Positions 63,817-64,000 of a DNA stretch of 64,000 bases are shown here, one piece after another. The DNA comes from Collimonas sp. OK307 (GTDB taxonomy: Bacteria; Pseudomonadota; Gammaproteobacteria; Burkholderiales; Burkholderiaceae_D): assembly GCF_900113705.1 (NCBI RefSeq), contig NZ_FOQI01000006.1:124001-188000 (forward strand). Reading direction: 5' to 3'. Under the pieces are notes generated by a model. It worked only from the letters and a program-made list of their open reading frames with translations. It made no database searches and was not told the DNA's origin. Every line of letters starts with the position of its first letter. Position 1 is the first letter of the stretch. A program made the position numbers and the translations under genes.

Positions 63817-64000
63817 ATGGTTAGCCGACGCAACGTGATCTTGAGAGCTGGCGCCGCGCTGTTGGCGGGTGGCCTGGCAATCCTCGGGCGGCGGGGGTTT
63901 GCTGCTGAAACGTTTGAAATCACCCATACCGATGCCGAATGGAAACAACGTCTGACGGCAGTCCAGTATGCGATCTTGCGGCAGGAAGGTACCGAGCGGC
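63817..64000 (+). CDS. msrB: Peptide-methionine (R)-S-oxide reductase with Tat signal, N-terminal part
   Basis: The first 61 codons of a gene cut by the window end. A perfect AAAGGAGGT site precedes the ATG. The N-terminus [22 protein letters not shown] is a twin-arginine signal, so the enzyme is exported folded to the periplasm. After the signal comes [21 protein letters not shown], the start of the MsrB domain, which repairs methionine-R-sulfoxide. The catalytic Cys and zinc ligands lie beyond the window. It is divergent from the TonB receptor; the 216-base gap between them is AT-rich with no other gene. Confidence 0.88.
   Translation, partial: MVSRRNVILRAGAALLAGGLAILGRRGFAAETFEITHTDAEWKQRLTAVQYAILRQEGTER

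Noticed and set aside
63642-63923. A 93-codon minus-strand frame over the msrB start
   Set aside because: The plus strand has a perfect ribosome binding site, Tat signal and MsrB start; the minus frame has no recognisable feature.

Overview
The window reads as chromosomal DNA of a betaproteobacterium, most likely Oxalobacteraceae (Collimonas/Herminiimonas/Janthinobacterium-like). The reasons are the order tpiA-secG-tRNA-Leu-nuoA..N followed by a DUF2818 gene, the acnD/prpF form of the methylcitrate operon, and the style of the proteins. The genus is inference; no 16S rRNA or other marker is present. Nearly all genes are intact and there is no sign of a large genomic island, prophage or CRISPR array.

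Layout. Bases 1-2.3 kb: the start of a patatin-like lipase and two aldo/keto reductases. 2.5-6.5 kb: an iron-uptake block with two Fur-like repeats, a Fiu-type TonB receptor, PiuC/YbiX dioxygenase and a second 2OG-Fe(II) oxygenase. 6.7-12.8 kb: miscellaneous genes (slipin, DinB-like, an HdeD fusion with a putative papain-fold domain, an epoxide-hydrolase-like protein, a flavin-type oxidase, DUF1697, SRPBCC) and the first copy of a dispersed repeat. 12.9-23.4 kb: acetate/propionate carbon metabolism, namely isocitrate lyase and the operon prpB-prpC-acnD-prpF-coaD, with prpR divergent and a clear sigma-54 promoter between. 23.5-32.7 kb: tRNA-Val, relA, ridA, a hydrolase, the ketoacid CoA-transferase pair scoB/scoA with a divergent PAS-LuxR regulator, a thioesterase, the second repeat copy, ETF-ubiquinone oxidoreductase and a Nudix hydrolase. 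32.8-49.9 kb: the complete 14-gene complex I operon with tRNA-Leu, secG and tpiA upstream. 50-59.4 kb: a PLP-dependent lyase, YaaA, a GNAT protein, a DJ-1-like protein, a solitary PIN protein, an aminotransferase, a YfcG-like GST, GreB, a two-domain methylglyoxal-synthase protein and an EAL/HDOD protein. 59.4-63.6 kb: an operon of TonB receptor, APH-fold kinase and PnuC transporter. The window ends in the start of a Tat-exported MsrB.

How the genes fit together. AceA, the methylcitrate cycle, CoA-transferase, ETF-QO and complex I form an oxidative route for short-chain acids: acyl-CoA units are activated, oxidised, passed through the glyoxylate or methylcitrate cycle, and their electrons go to quinone. 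The TonB receptor/kinase/PnuC operon looks like a complete two-membrane import-and-trap path for a vitamin such as nicotinamide riboside or thiamine; this is the best candidate for a poorly described system.

Other points of interest are a dispersed palindromic element with TA flanks that supplies stop codons to both neighbouring genes, a tandem methylglyoxal synthase with one degenerate domain, a membrane HdeD domain fused to a putative permuted papain-like domain, a histidine-rich insertion in NuoL, and an orphan terminator upstream of aceA.
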